Shown here one piece after another: positions 1 through 10,896 of a stretch of 64,000 nucleotides of DNA. A program made the translations under genes and the position numbers. Positions within the stretch are counted from its first letter, which is position 1, and each line of letters opens with the position of its first letter. The DNA is from Nicotiana tabacum. Lineage: Eukaryota; Streptophyta; Magnoliopsida; Solanales; Solanaceae. The DNA is taken from NCBI RefSeq assembly GCF_000715075.1, contig NC_134084.1:4962501-5026500 (forward strand), read 5' to 3'. The notes beneath the pieces are model-generated. The model made no database searches and was not told the DNA's origin. It saw only the letters and a list, made by a program, of their open reading frames with translations.

Positions 1-406
1 TGAAGTGCCATATTGTTATTTGTTTTAACTTCATTTGTTTTATTATTTATTTAAGTTGGAAAAAAAAACAGAGAGAGTTAAAATCAATTTGGGCCCCAAA
101 AATAAGACAAAACATGCCCAAACCAACGATCTGACCCAGTCCAGACCAGGCCTGCCCAGGCGCCTCCCGAAACGACGTCGTTTCAGGCAAATCAATCTGA
201 GCCGTCCGTCCAGGCCAATCCAACGGCTCAGGACCTCTTTCAGTAACCCATGTTCAAACCCGACCCAATAACCAATCCGACCCAACCCCTCACTTAAACC
301 AAATGACCCCGTTTAACTATCAAACGACCCCGTCTCATTTCTCAGCATCAGATCTAAGCCGTTGAGATCATCTGATCTAACGGCTCAGATCCAATCCCAT
401 AGACCA

Positions 407-414
407 TATATAAA
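407..414 (+). promoter_or_regulatory. Putative TATA box of the long LTR-like sequence
   Basis: TATATAAA lies in a C-rich context. Upstream are inverted copies of AGCCGTT / AACGGCT (around 200-240 and 357-387), the kind of short palindromic word cluster also seen upstream of other LTR TATA boxes in this window. No experimental start site is known; the call rests on motif and position. Confidence 0.45.
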
Positions 415-852
415 CCTTCCCTTACACCCACGCCCCCTATACCAACCCCACCCTTCATCGTCTCCTTCCCTGAACCCTGAAACCCCCAAACCCTAGCAGC
501 CGCCCTAGTCTCCTTCGCCATTAAAGCCGGCGGCACGAACGCCGGTGACCACCCCCTGAACACCCTAAGACCCCCTCACTCCCCTGAACACGAATCCACT
601 AACCACGAACCTCGAATCATCTCCTATCGTCTCGAATCTGGATTTGAAGATTCGAGACGAAACTCGATCTATGCCAAACCACCCCATCTTCATACCAGAC
701 ATTCCCCTGACCTTCCTCGTGACCAAACCAAGCTTGGTTTGGTCCGAATCTACCCACAACTCCCTAAAAATTAGATCTGAAAATCCAGAACTTGAAACAC
801 ATGCACCTGGGGAATCCGGCCGGTCTTGACAAGGGTTTGAGGTCTAATAGAC

Positions 853-893
853 CTTAATCAAGGTGTTCTCATGTGAGAACACCCTGATTAAAG
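853..893 (+). repeat. 20-bp inverted repeat with 2-bp spacer
   Basis: The arms read from CTTAATCA... (ending at 871) and TGAGAACACC... (starting at 874), separated by TG, with about two mismatches. The stem would form a strong hairpin in RNA about 440 nt downstream of the TATA box. Function is unknown. Confidence 0.7.
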
Positions 894-3505
894 TTTGTTC
901 GGCCTCAAAAGTTCGAAGTTGAATCTGATTTGGGTCATTTTGATTTCAAACTCTTTTTGGTAAGTTTTCCTTTCTTTTGTTTTATTTCTAATTAAGTTGT
1001 CAGCATATTTCTTTGTGTTTGTTTGTTATTTTGTTATTTTTCATTCGGATTTCTTCCATCTCTGTTAAAGGCCTTTTTATTTGGCCAATTGTCTTCTGTT
1101 TGTGTTCTGAATATACCCTGTGATATACGTGCTCATCAATTAGATTAGTCGTCAAACGAGTTTAATTCACATAAGTTCCCAGTGTTTGAACAAATTTGTC
1201 TGAAGTCATTCGGGACTCTATACGTGTTGTTTATATGAACGATTGATTGTTATGTGTTACGATTAATATAGTCGAGTCGATATATGTCGTCAATTAGTTT
1301 CAATCGTTAATGGTAACAACTTGATTCGTATTGCTTATTTATGCTGTGATTGTATTTGAGTCCCATTAGGAACTGAATTGTATTGCCTATTGATTTTGTT
1401 CAAATCGAATTAAAGAACATCTAGGGGAAAGGTTATAATGGTAGATTCAGACTTTGATTTTAAAACACGATGCCATTTGGTTTAGACCGTGGGCAGCATG
1501 TGTATGGTTAGCTTTAAGGAATTAAAATAATTGGACAGCATGTGCTGTCAGATTATATTCCTACTGCCCATACTTTGGTTAAATAAACAAGTGATCAGTA
1601 CACTTTAACAACCAAAAAGAGAGAGGGGCTGTCAGGGATTTCATGGGAGCTTGTTTATTTAAAACAAGTGAGTGGAAAAACAACAGGGGGGGCGGCAATT
1701 TTGAGTTGTAAAACAGACTGTAAAGTGTTAAGGTTAGGCTATAAAAGAGGAGACCTTCCATTAGAAAAGGGGGTTCATTTTTTTGAGGCTGGAGAGATCT
1801 TGGGAGTAAGAAAACTGAAAAGGAAAAACAGAAATAAATTTCAGAACATTGTAAATGAGTATTGTCTAGAAGAAACTGTGCAAGAGTCCAGTTTGATCAG
1901 GTTTTCTGTGGGGTTTTGCTTTTCCTGTTGTTTGCCAAGCTTTCTTGTGGTCTTTGGATTTCTGTTGCTGTTACATTCAACATTCTGGGCTATTGTTTCC
2001 TACTCTGTTCTTTTTCTGGGATTGTTCCTTTGTTGCTCGACTCCTTGCTGAGCTTCACCATTATTGGCTGGTTGTTTGTTGCTGTGTTGTTGCTGTGAAT
2101 CTGCTGTTGCTGTTGTTTGCTGTGTGCTACTCAGCTGATCTTTTTCCTTCTTCTGTTCCTCTACATCAGGTACACAACCAAGGCACTATCAAATGTAATT
2201 GGAACATTGAGCATGAATGCAAAAAAGGAAAAGACTTGAAGTTGTTTTTCATACATATATTGTTATATATTAGATATCATGTATTGTATGATAATTTTCA
2301 TTCTTGTTGACAATCGAAGCAGCTTGTATGCCTAGTGTATATCAATATAAGTTAGCTAAATGGTAGTTTACATATGTATGCTGATAGGTGATAATATGCT
2401 CAATAAGACAGGTTGCATCTCAGATTTTAGTTTACTTTGCAGTATATGTGGTAATGTATGCAAACTGTACATCATGGATTAAGTTCTTCCCTTTTAGATT
2501 GATGGTCTCATATAACTAATAAACCACCTGTTAAGACAAAGAACACCAAACTTGCAGTCTCAATCTCATAAAGGTCGAGTTCAGGCCAAAACAGGCCAAG
2601 CCGGCCTGCTTCGAGCAAGCAGCGGCCCAGATCTGGCCTATTACACATGGGCTGGATTTGGGCCCGGGATTATTTGTTCGGCTGACTGCACGTGCAGCCT
2701 CATTTCTGATTTTCAAGTTTTTCTGAATGTTGTTACAAACAACTTGCAAGCATGTAATTAATTAGGACTATCTACTGTTTTCAATCGATAAAGACAAACA
2801 CGACAAGAAACGTAGTTGCTATAGGATATCCCTTTAAAAATAAGAACGAGATGAGCCTCGATGAAAATAAACAAAACGCGCAGATGCGGGGCCCTTGTTA
2901 AATGTATATTATTGAAGCATTTAGTTTCCAGGACGGGTTGTTTAGCAAATCTCACAACCCTCCTAAAATAACCATACGTTAGACTCTTTAGGACGCGCCT
3001 TAATAAATCTTACCTTCTTAAACTCGGGTGCACATTTATGTGACCCAAATCCAAATCTCAACCGAGTCGAAATATGTCAACAACCACGGGTGCATTGATG
3101 TAGCGTGGTTCGAAATATGTTTTCACGACGTTGCAAGTCTTATAAAATAACAGTAAATGATAAAAGCGGTTTAAAATTAATTTTTGCACATAAGTTCATA
3201 TTGTATTTAAAATCAGATAAATAAACCGAATATAACAGTTGAGCGACCGTGCTAGAACCACGGAACTCGGGAATGCCTAACACCTTCTCCCGGGTTAACA
3301 GAATTCCTTATCCGGATTTTTGGTGCGCAGACTGTAATATAGAGTCATTCTTTTCTTCTATTCGGGATTAAAATTGGTGACTTGGGACACCCTAAATCTC
3401 CCAAGTGGCGACTCTGAAATGATTAAACCAATCCCGTTTCGATTGTCCTTTAATTGGAAAAAAACTCCCCCTGCGCCCCCGGGCGCGGAAAAAGGAGGTG
3501 TGACA

Positions 3506-4543
3506 CATTATACTCAAGAAGTCTACCAAAATAATCATTTGAATTGAACTAACCTAAAAACTGAAGAAATACGAGAGGAGAAACTACCAGCTAATAGAAA
3601 TAAAGCTAAAATGAAATTAAACAACTAAACTAAAAAGAGTGGGTGAAATGTTACCAGGTATTAAAATGGTATGAATCAAGGCAATGCAAATACGCAGGTA
3701 TGATCAAAGGAAGAAATATGAACGGTGCTTTAGGTCTCTGAGAGTTAAAAATGCGAAAAGTGTAAAAGGGGATCCCTGGGTTCTATTTATAGAATGACCG
3801 CTGGGACCCATTCTCACCTACCAGCACAGCCGCACAAAATGGACCGCAGTCCGCACTGGGTTTGTTCAGAAGAGGTTTGAGAAGGCAACCTCTACGGTCC
3901 GCACAAAATAGACCACAGCCACAGAGGTCCACCGCGGTCCGCACGAAATGTAATGCGGTCGCGGTGGCAAACTTCAGAGAGTCCTCCCATTGGCTCACAC
4001 GAGAGCAGTCCGCACAAAGTGTAGTGCGGCCTCACTGGCAACTTTAGAGACTTGTTCAATTTTCCATCATGTCTTACACTGCATCAACATAACCCTGCAA
4101 TATCTCACAACCAATTAGCACAAAAATCAATCCTACACTACAAAGAAAATCAAAGAAAACAAGAAGAAAAAGACATGTGTTGCCTCCCAAGAAGCGCCTG
4201 ATTTAACGCCGTGGCACGACGCATGTTACCACCACATCACTTGAGATGAATGAGCGCCACCACATGGTTGTTATCAAACTTTCCAAGATAATGTTTGACC
4301 CCGTGCCCATTAACTCTAAAGACTTCACCATTTTTGTTTTTCAAATCAAGAGCACCAAAAGGGGTCACAAACAAAACTTCAAATGGTCCACTCCATTTGG
4401 ATTTGAGCTTTCCCGGAAACAGACGTAACCGGGAGTTGAACAAAAGAACCAAATCACCTACATTGAACTCCTTTCCACGAGCATATTTGTCATGAATGTA
4501 CTTCATCTTATCCTTATACAAGGACGAACTGGAGTAGGCATGG
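3506..4543 (-). repeat. Left arm of 1.04-kb inverted repeat
   Basis: The reverse complement of this segment matches 6178-7216 over its full length with few indels (1038 versus 1039 bases). I judge differences at roughly 5-8%, many of them C/T changes at CG sites. It holds the integrase C-terminus, a GC-rich word cluster, a TATA box (3781-3791, minus) and a leader. Spacer 4544-6177 separates the arms. Confidence 0.9.
3781..3791 (-). promoter_or_regulatory. Internal TATA box upstream of the lost extra ORF (copy A)
   Basis: On the minus strand the motif is TATAAATAGAA, mirroring 6930-6939 of copy B. A GC-rich word cluster lies just upstream (about 3810-4030 in plus coordinates). A leader ending in a CTG|GTAACA splice donor follows, exon end at 3655. 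The ORF that would follow is missing because the copy is cut at 3505. Confidence 0.5.
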
Positions 4544-5307
4544 AATCTAAATTCATCGAGTTCACTTAGTTGTTCAACACGAAGATTAGTTGTAACATCC
4601 CATACAAGGTTCAACTTCCTCAAAGCCCACATGGTCTTGTGCTCTAACTCAACCGGAAGATGGAATGCTTTCCCAAACACCAACCGATATGGAGACATAC
4701 CAATCAGGATTTTGTAAGCCGTCCGATAAGCCCATAAAACGTCATCCAACTTCTTCGACCAATCGGTCCTATTTGCTTTAACCGTCTTTGACAAGATACT
4801 TTTGATTACTCTATTGGAGACTTCCACTTGACCACTAGCTTGAGGATGATAAGGGGTCGAAACTTTATGATTGACACCGTACTTGGAAAGCAATGTGTCG
4901 AAAGTGTTATTGCAAAAGTGAGATCCCCCATCACTAATAATCGCACGAGGAGTGCCAAACCTTGTGAAGATGCTTTTTTTAAGAAATGCAACAACACTCC
5001 AAGCTTCATTGTTAGGCAAAGCCACGGCTTCAACCCATTTTGAGACATAGTCAACCGCCACGAGAATGTAAGTATTCCCATAAGAGATAACAAATGGACC
5101 CATGAAATCGATGCCCCAAACATCAAAGATATCCACTTCAAGAATGGTATTGAGAGGCATCTCATCCCTTTTTGAAATTCCGCCCGCTCTTTGGCAATCG
5201 TCACACCTCTTTGCAAAATCACCCGCATCTTTGAACAAGGTGGGCCAATAGAATCCACAACTAAGAACTTTCGAGGCGGTCCTCACCCCCACCATGATGA
5301 CCACCAT
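4237..5307 (-). pseudogene. Athila integrase, uninterrupted 356-codon frame (copy A)
   Basis: Integrase inserts retrotransposon cDNA into chromosomes. The frame opens in the zinc-binding domain; the CxxC pair appears as CDDC near residues 35-38. The DDE core follows: WGIDFMGPF (first Asp near residue 67), SDGGSHF (second Asp) and [11 protein letters not shown] (Glu). The C-terminal domain has the Athila-typical [17 protein letters not shown] segment. The frame has no internal stop, which is unusual in this decayed region. The histidine half of the zinc motif lies upstream in another frame, across a one-base shift near 5310. A fragment of a broken element, so probably not expressed as a working polyprotein. 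Confidence 0.85.
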
Positions 5308-5410
5308 AGGGTAAAGAATGGCAAGCCTCTAAGATACTCAATTGTTCTTCCTCTGGGACACATCTACGAATCACACCATCCGTACAAATCTTGAACAAGT
5401 ATGGCTCATC

Positions 5411-6151
5411 CTAATAGAAATCCAAACTATCCCGCTTGATCTTCTTCCTTTGGTTAGAATAGAGCTCACACGGGATTACTCCTATCACAAGGTAATTGGC
5501 AACATTGGCAAACCATGACATATCATTCATTGACACCGCAAAGAGTTGTTCGTCGGGAAATGAATCATTGATATCAAGGCCATCACAAGGCCTCCCCTCT
5601 TCCTCCAAACGGTACAAGTGGTCCGCCATTTGATTCTCCTGAAGTAGTAACACCCATCTCATCAATCTTGCCTTGGAGTCTTTCTTTGTCATCAAATACC
5701 TAAGGGCGGCATGATCGGTGTGCACTATAACTTTGGCCCCCAGAAGATATGGTCGAAACTTTTCCATTGCAAACACTATAGCCAACAACTCTTTCTCGGT
5801 GACTATATAGTTCCTTTGAGCCTCATTCATGGTCTTTCTTACGTAATACATCGGATGAAACATCTTGTTAACCCTTTGAACCAAAACAGCTCCAACCGCA
5901 ACGTCTTTTACGTCACACATGAGCTCAAAAGGCAAGCTCCAATTTGGTGCGGTAATGATAGGGGTAGTGGTCAACTTAAGCTTGAGAAGCTCGAATGCTT
6001 GCATACATCCCTCATCGAACACAAACATTGCATCCTTTTCTAGCAACTTGCATAAGGGGTGTACAACTTTTGAAAAATCTTTTATAAACCTCCAGTAAAA
6101 ACCCGCGTGCCCAAGAAAACTCCTCATGCCCAAGAAAACCCGCGCGCCCAA
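5411..6151 (-). pseudogene. Athila RT C-terminal end and RNase H fragment (copy A)
   Basis: The frame starts in the connection region of reverse transcriptase ([18 protein letters not shown]), continues into RNase H ([45 protein letters not shown]) and ends in the linker to integrase. The first RNase H Asp is in ELMCD, the Glu in TEKEL and another Asp in HTDHA. The polymerase catalytic part is missing because the copy is truncated near 6150. A TAG at the linker, probably from TGG, and a downstream frameshift separate it from the integrase frame. Confidence 0.85.
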
Positions 6152-6195
6152 GATGAAGTACCTTCATGAAGTACCTTCATGCCTACTCCAGTTCG
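6125..6195. other. Head-to-head junction of Athila copies A and B
   Basis: The RT-derived sequence of copy A gives way to the plus-strand integrase C-terminus of copy B. The junction holds three copies of GCCCAAGA (about 6109-6160) and a directly repeated TGAAGTACCTTCA unit that is itself nearly palindromic. These look like filler made during template switching or end joining. The mechanism is inference. Confidence 0.6.
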
Positions 6196-6483
6196 TCCTT
6201 GTATAAGGACAAGATGAAGTACCTTCATGATAAATATGCTCGTGGAAAGGAGTTCAACGTAGGTGATTTGGTTCTCTTGTTCAACTCTCGGTTACGTCTG
6301 TTTCCGGGAAAGCTCAAATCCAAATGGAGTGGACGGTTTGAAGTTGTGTTTGTGATCCCTTTTGGTGCTCTTGATTTAAAAAACAAAAATGGTGAAGTCT
6401 TTAGAGTTAATGGACACCAGGTCAAGCATTATCTTGGAAAGTTTGATGACAGCCACGTGGTGGCGCTCCTTTATTTCAAATGA
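6166..6483 (+). pseudogene. Athila integrase C-terminal fragment (copy B)
   Basis: A 105-codon frame covers the last part of integrase ([37 protein letters not shown]). It lacks the zinc and catalytic domains and cannot act as an integrase. Its first codons come from the duplicated junction filler. Confidence 0.85.
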
Positions 6484-6689
6484 TGTGATGGTAACATGCG
6501 TCGTGCCACGACGTTAAATCAGGCGCTTCTTGGGAGGCAACCCATGTCTTTTTCTTCTTGTTTTCTTTGATTTTCTTTGTAGTGTAGGATTGATTTTTGT
6601 GCTAATTGGTTATGAGATGTTGCAGGGTTATGTTGATGCAGTGTAAGACATGATAAAAAAATTGAACAAGTCTCTGAAGTTGCCAGTAC

Positions 6690-6905
6690 GGCCGCACTAC
6701 ACTTTGTGCGGACAGCACTGGTGTGAGCCAATGTGAGGACTCTCTGAAGTTTGTCACCGCGGTCACATTACATTTCGTGCAGACCGTGGTGGACCTCTGC
6801 GGCCGCGGTCTATTTTGTACGGGCCGTAAAGGTTGCCTTCTCAAATTTCTTTTGAACAAACCCAGCGCGGACCGCGGTTCATTTTGTGCGGTCGCGCTGG
6901 TAGGT
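6690..6905 (+). repeat. GC-rich palindromic word cluster upstream of internal TATA
   Basis: Degenerate words of the type TTTTGTGCGGACCGCGGT and GCGGCCGC recur about every 20-40 bases in otherwise AT-rich sequence. Equivalent clusters are at 3810-4030, 26210-26470 and inside Athila LTRs. The cluster ends about 25 bases upstream of a TATA box. Confidence 0.75.
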
Positions 6906-6929
6906 GAGAATGGGTCCCAACGGTCATTC

Positions 6930-6939
6930 TATAAATAGA
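6930..6939 (+). promoter_or_regulatory. Putative internal promoter (TATA box) of the extra ORF, copy B
   Basis: TATAAATAGA is followed by a leader starting near 6960, with CTCAGAGACC and no long ORF. The same layout occurs in copy A and in the complete element. The position between integrase and the extra ORF suggests the ORF has its own transcript. Confidence 0.5.
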
Positions 6940-7066
6940 ATCCAGGAATCCCCTTTTACACTTTTCGCATTTTTAACTCTCAGAGACCTAAAGCACCGTT
7001 CATCTTTCTTCCTTTGATCATACCTGCGTATTTGCATTGCCTTGATTTATACCATTTCAATACCTG

Positions 7067-7682
7067 GTAACATTTCACCCAACTCTTTTTAGTTTAATTG
7101 TTTAATTTCATTTTAGCTTTATTTTTATTAGCTGGTAGTTTCTCCTCCTGTATTTCTTCAGTTTTTAGGTTAGTTCAATTCAAATGATGATTCTGGTGGA
7201 CTTCTTGAGTATAATGTAGTGGGTAAATTGAGTAGGGACTCTAACTAGTTGTAAATTTAAACTTAGTAGCTACATCTTGAACCCTAACTCAGTGCCATAA
7301 CTGGGCACCCTTCGCGGACCGTGGTCAAGTTTGTGCGGTCCGTATTACCACTTGGTGCGGACCGCGGTGATGAACTTATGCAAGGTGACCTTAAGTCCAG
7401 TGCGGCCGCACTGCATTTTGTGCGGTCCGCACTGGCCCACCGCAGTCACGGTACTACTTTGTGTGGTCCGCGATGTTCAGATTCAGAGGGGGGGTATTCT
7501 AAGTCCCACCCCTGTGCGGTCCGCGGTGGTCTCAGTGCGGCCGCACTTCTTTTTATGCGGTCCGCACAGAACATGTTCTGCAACTGTTTCTGCAATTATG
7601 ATATTCTGTTCTGCAATTTTTACTGCACTAATGTCTCACTGTCTCTGCTAATACTAACAAAGTTAGATGCTTGCGCTTGCAG
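7067..7682 (+). other. Putative intron in the 5' leader of the extra ORF, copy B
   Basis: The donor is CTG|GTAACA (exon ends 7066). A consensus branch site TACTAAC is at 7652-7658, and the acceptor TTGCAG ends at 7682, three bases before the ORF ATG at 7686. The 616-base interval contains a further GC-rich cluster (about 7310-7570) and no conserved coding frame. The complete element has the same arrangement at 26633-27285. Confidence 0.55.
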
Positions 7683-7685
7683 ACA

Positions 7686-9740
7686 ATGGTTACTCAAAGA
7701 GGAAGAGGCTCAAAACAACCCGGGAGAGGTGAATCCTCCCGGGGAGGCAAGGGCAAGAAGATGATCCGACGCATTCCCCAAGTGATAAAAAGTATTAAAA
7801 AGATGCGGAAAGCAATTAAAGCTACTGATAGAGCTTGTGACCAGTCGGGGAGTGAGTACATGCCTTCCCAGGATTTTTCCTCTGATTTTGTGCCCGAATA
7901 TGTCCCTGACTGGCCCGGGAGAATGAGATTGACTGATGATACTCCTCCACCCACACTCACTGCCCAAGCAGTAGATCATGTCTCCACTGAGTCGTCTAAG
8001 GGCTCAGCAGCTGGCAGTGGTGAGTACTCCACCTTCCCCATAGATTCATTATCCGGGGAGAGTGAAGGCAGAGGTGATGAGGGAGATGAGGAGGTACCTG
8101 AGGGTGGTGAGCCTCAGGTTGGGGGGATTGCCCGTACTAGGAAACCCGAAGTCTGGGAGAATAGGTTTGTAAGCCAAGTAGCATACCACAAATTCAGGGA
8201 GTGGTGGCCGGTGTGAAAACTGATTTTGGAGAGGAGTTTCGTAGATAGAGATCTTCTACCCCTAAACCTCGATGTGCATAGACAGCTTAAAACAAGAGTG
8301 GGGTGGTAGCACTTTATAGATGACTGTAGGGAGGCAAATGAACACTTGGTCAAGGAGTTTACTGTAATGTGGTCCACATCGTCAAGGGCTCCAAAGTGAC
8401 TAAGGTTCGAAACAAAAAGGTGTTGTTCGACGGGAAGTCTCTAAATGAATATTTGGGCTTCAATGTAGAAGATGAATCTCTTTATATGGCAAAGCTGGAG
8501 ATGGGCGAGGAGGTCCGTACATGGTTAGCTCAGTACTTGGCAATCCCAGGTACCATTCCGGAGTGGTTGACTGTTGGGGTCAAAATATTACGAAAGACCC
8601 TAAACTTTGAGGCGAGGTGCTGGGAGACATTTGTGTGCAGCCGATTAGACCCTACTACCCATGACCAGACACTTCCTCTCCACCGGGCTATTTTGGTTGC
8701 TTCCATTATGGCGGGGTACCCCATCAATGTGGGGAATGTGATGTCCCGGATCATTTATATAGTGGGTGCCGAGAGAGACCAGAACTATCCTTTTCCCCAA
8801 CAGCCTTACTATGTACTTTCGGGACATGCAGGTGGACAAGAGACCGTACGACATCAAGGTCAAGGCAACAGCCCCGTTCTCCTAGTACATCTTGAAGGGG
8901 AATGACAACCCCAAGGACAAGAATTACAAAGCCCCTGCTTCTGCCTCAGTTGGCCAGTCTGAAGAGCCAGTTGTGGTAGAGACCCCAGCTGAGCCTGCCT
9001 CCACTCATACTGAGATGCCTCCCGGACCTTCCACTTTAGATATTCCTCTAGGCCCTTCTACATCAGCGGGCCCAGAGATTCCATCTACTCGGGCCCATCC
9101 TATCACTGCTCACCGGCTGAGCCAGATGCTTCAGAGTTTAAATAACTGGATGTATACTGCATCATCCAAGTTGTCTATCTTGACCTCCACCATTGAAGCT
9201 CAGTCGGCCCCTTAGCCAACACAGGTCCCACAGTCTATAGAGTATGCCTTGAAGAAGATAATTGAAAACCAGGAGAAGATCCTCAGTACCCAGGCTAATT
9301 TGGCAAAGGTAGTGGATTCACATGGCAAGGCTCTGAAGGAGCTTGTCAAGGAGCACAAGAAGCTGCGCAAGACAAGGGCCTCCAAGGAGTCCGTGAAGGA
9401 GCTACGAGCGGATGTGGATAGACTGAAGGCAGACCAGCTGCCTTTAGACTTAATGTTTGAGGACCCAGCCCTAGCAGCAGAGCCACAGCAGGAGCAGGAG
9501 CAGCGACCTCCGAAGAGGATGAGGATGATCCCGAGTGCAGATGATGCCATCATCCAGTTGGCGGACCCACCGGAGGCTTCCTCCCGTCAGCCATAGGATG
9601 TATCTGATACACAGCCTATCCAGGTCCAGGCACAGGTCCTAGCAGCTGAGCAGCAGGATATCGGGAACCAGTCTGAGATTCCAGAGCATACAGAAGACCC
9701 AGGGACCGCCCATGATCCGATGCAGACGGACACGACTTAA
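7686..9740 (+). pseudogene. Athila extra ORF (putative plant transposon protein domain), copy B
   Basis: This ORF occupies the env position of Athila elements, downstream of integrase. From memory its middle matches the Pfam family 'putative plant transposon protein' (PF20167). It opens with a basic Arg/Gly/Lys-rich start, then an acidic Ser/Glu linker (to about 8130). The conserved domain follows (8150-8870; landmarks WWPV, NEYLGF, CSRLDPTTHDQTLPLHRA). Next come a Pro/Thr linker and a C-terminal Lys/Glu coiled coil (9230-9470). No signal peptide or membrane segment is visible, so the name 'env' is not justified. It is broken by a TGA at 8214, a frameshift before 8369 and TAG codons at 9213 and 9594; the natural stop is TAA at 9738-9740. 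Confidence 0.75.
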
Positions 9741-10896
9741 GGAGTCTTCATATCCTTCCTCTATTTTATTTTTGGTGCTTATCTGATTTAGTTGGCATTG
9801 AGGACAATGCTAGCTTTTATTTGAGGGGGTGCGCCCTTTATCTTTGGATGACTGTACATATATACTGATTTAGTTTATGCTTTTTTGATTTTCATTTGGG
9901 TCTATATATAACTTTACATTTAGTTACTTTTATCACACTTTTTATCTTTCATTTGGTCTGTATATAAAGTTACATCATTGTATATATTCATGCCCCGTTG
10001 TATATTCAAATCCCCTATTGTATATATTCGTTCTATTTTCGTAAAAGTTTTCGTTGTTAGCTTCTTAATTATATTTGTAGCTTTTTGTTTCATTTTTGAC
10101 GCTTTTAATAAGCCTTTGGTTTTCTTAATACCACGGTTCTTTCCAAAGGTGGAGTATTGTGTGAACCGGGTGGCTCTTCCCGATAATGGATGGCGTGACA
10201 AGCTTTTTAAGGGTTTGAGTCTGTTTTTATTTTTGTTTTTGGTAGTTTATAGTTAAGGGTACCTCAAGAAAAGCTTCACTTGGGCCTAGCACATTTGCCT
10301 TTAATCCCATGGTCAAAGACAAAATCTTGTGTTTAGGATGGTGAAAGTCGTGACCTTGAGACTCTTGCGTCGACCAACAATCATCAAGTGGTCTTTCGGG
10401 ACCATTGTGTGCTCATCGTGTCTAAGGTTGTTGTGGGCCCCCGACTCTATGTCTTTAGAAATCCTTTAGCTTGTGTGGTGAGAAATTGAATTGCGAGTCC
10501 AAGCCCGGAGACATTGGTCTAGAACTTGCCCTGAATGTTTATTGAGGTGAAATCTTAGGTGAAATTTGACTTGAGAAGTGATTATAGACTCTCCTTGATC
10601 CAAATGATAGTCGAACAATTCCATAGCCTACCAATGATATGATCCCTAGTAAACTCTTTTGAGCCTTAAACCTTTTTTTTAGAAACCATGATACAAGCCT
10701 ATACCCGTTAAAAGATACCCTTTCTTGGCACCCGATCTTTCCTTGAGCACATGGCAAAAGTATATGTTTGGGGGGATAGATGAGGAAGGGAACAAAGTGG
10801 TAAAAGGTACAAAAGCGAAGAAAAGGAAAGGCAATGAAAAAGAAAGAAAAGAAAAAGACAAAAAGAAAGCCCAATGTGAAAAAGAATAAAAAGGGA
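9741..10896 (+). other. 3' non-coding region of Athila copy B
   Basis: No gene is visible. It includes a conserved GAGGACAATGCTAGC word followed by TTGAGGGGG, then AT-rich sequence and a purine-rich tract (about 10780-10890) rich in AAAGAAAAG. It matches 29274-30525 of the complete element and stops before the LTR. Confidence 0.7.

Larger units (their letters stand above)
1..3505 (+). mobile_element. Long LTR-like sequence, right part, 5' end outside window
   Basis: No protein gene is supported here; the open frames are short and of biased composition. The stretch has a TATA box near 407, pyrimidine-rich leader sequence after it, and ends at 3499-3505 in TGTGACA, a typical TG...CA LTR terminus. 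It joins Athila-derived sequence without overlap at 3506. The last 270 bases (about 3238-3505) resemble, from memory, a sequence common at LTR ends of large Solanaceae Ty3 elements. The five bases after the end (CATTA) could be a TSD, but the left flank is outside the window. Whether this is a solo LTR or the 3' LTR of an element cannot be decided. Family assignment is inference. Confidence 0.5.
3506..6165 (-). mobile_element. Athila-type Ty3 retrotransposon fragment, copy A
   Basis: Read on the minus strand this piece runs from the end of reverse transcriptase through RNase H and integrase and into the region upstream of the extra ORF, in the same order as the complete Athila element at 18878-32661. 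It is cut at 3505/3506 by the long LTR-like sequence. Near 6125-6177 it joins copy B head to head. It has no LTR of its own in the window. Its left part (3506-4543) is the mirror image of 6178-7216. Confidence 0.85.
6178..7216 (+). repeat. Right arm of 1.04-kb inverted repeat
   Basis: Mirror image of 3506-4543. Both arms end in the same word (ATAATG at 7211-7216, its complement CATTAT at 3506-3511). A transcript crossing both arms could fold into a stem of about 1 kb. Confidence 0.9.
6166..10896 (+). mobile_element. Athila-type retrotransposon fragment, copy B
   Basis: The plus-strand order is integrase C-terminus, GC-rich cluster, internal TATA box, leader, intron, extra ORF (7686-9740) and 3' non-coding region. 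This matches 25690-30540 of the complete element. It begins at the head-to-head junction with copy A. It ends at 10896, where the sequence jumps back to the middle of another copy of the extra ORF (copy C). Confidence 0.85.

Noticed and set aside
1862..2310. Open frames with many Leu, Cys, Phe and Val that look like membrane proteins
   Set aside because: They arise from T-rich sequence (TTGTTGCTG-type runs) in the LTR-like region, overlap each other in different frames, and match no family I know.
7321..7764. Open frames of about 100-147 codons over the GC-rich block in front of the extra ORF
   Set aside because: They span the putative intron and the word repeats; not conserved in the equivalent 26633-27285 interval.
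7686..9740. Calling the extra ORF an envelope gene
   Set aside because: No signal peptide, transmembrane segment or cysteine pattern is visible; only its position matches env of Athila.
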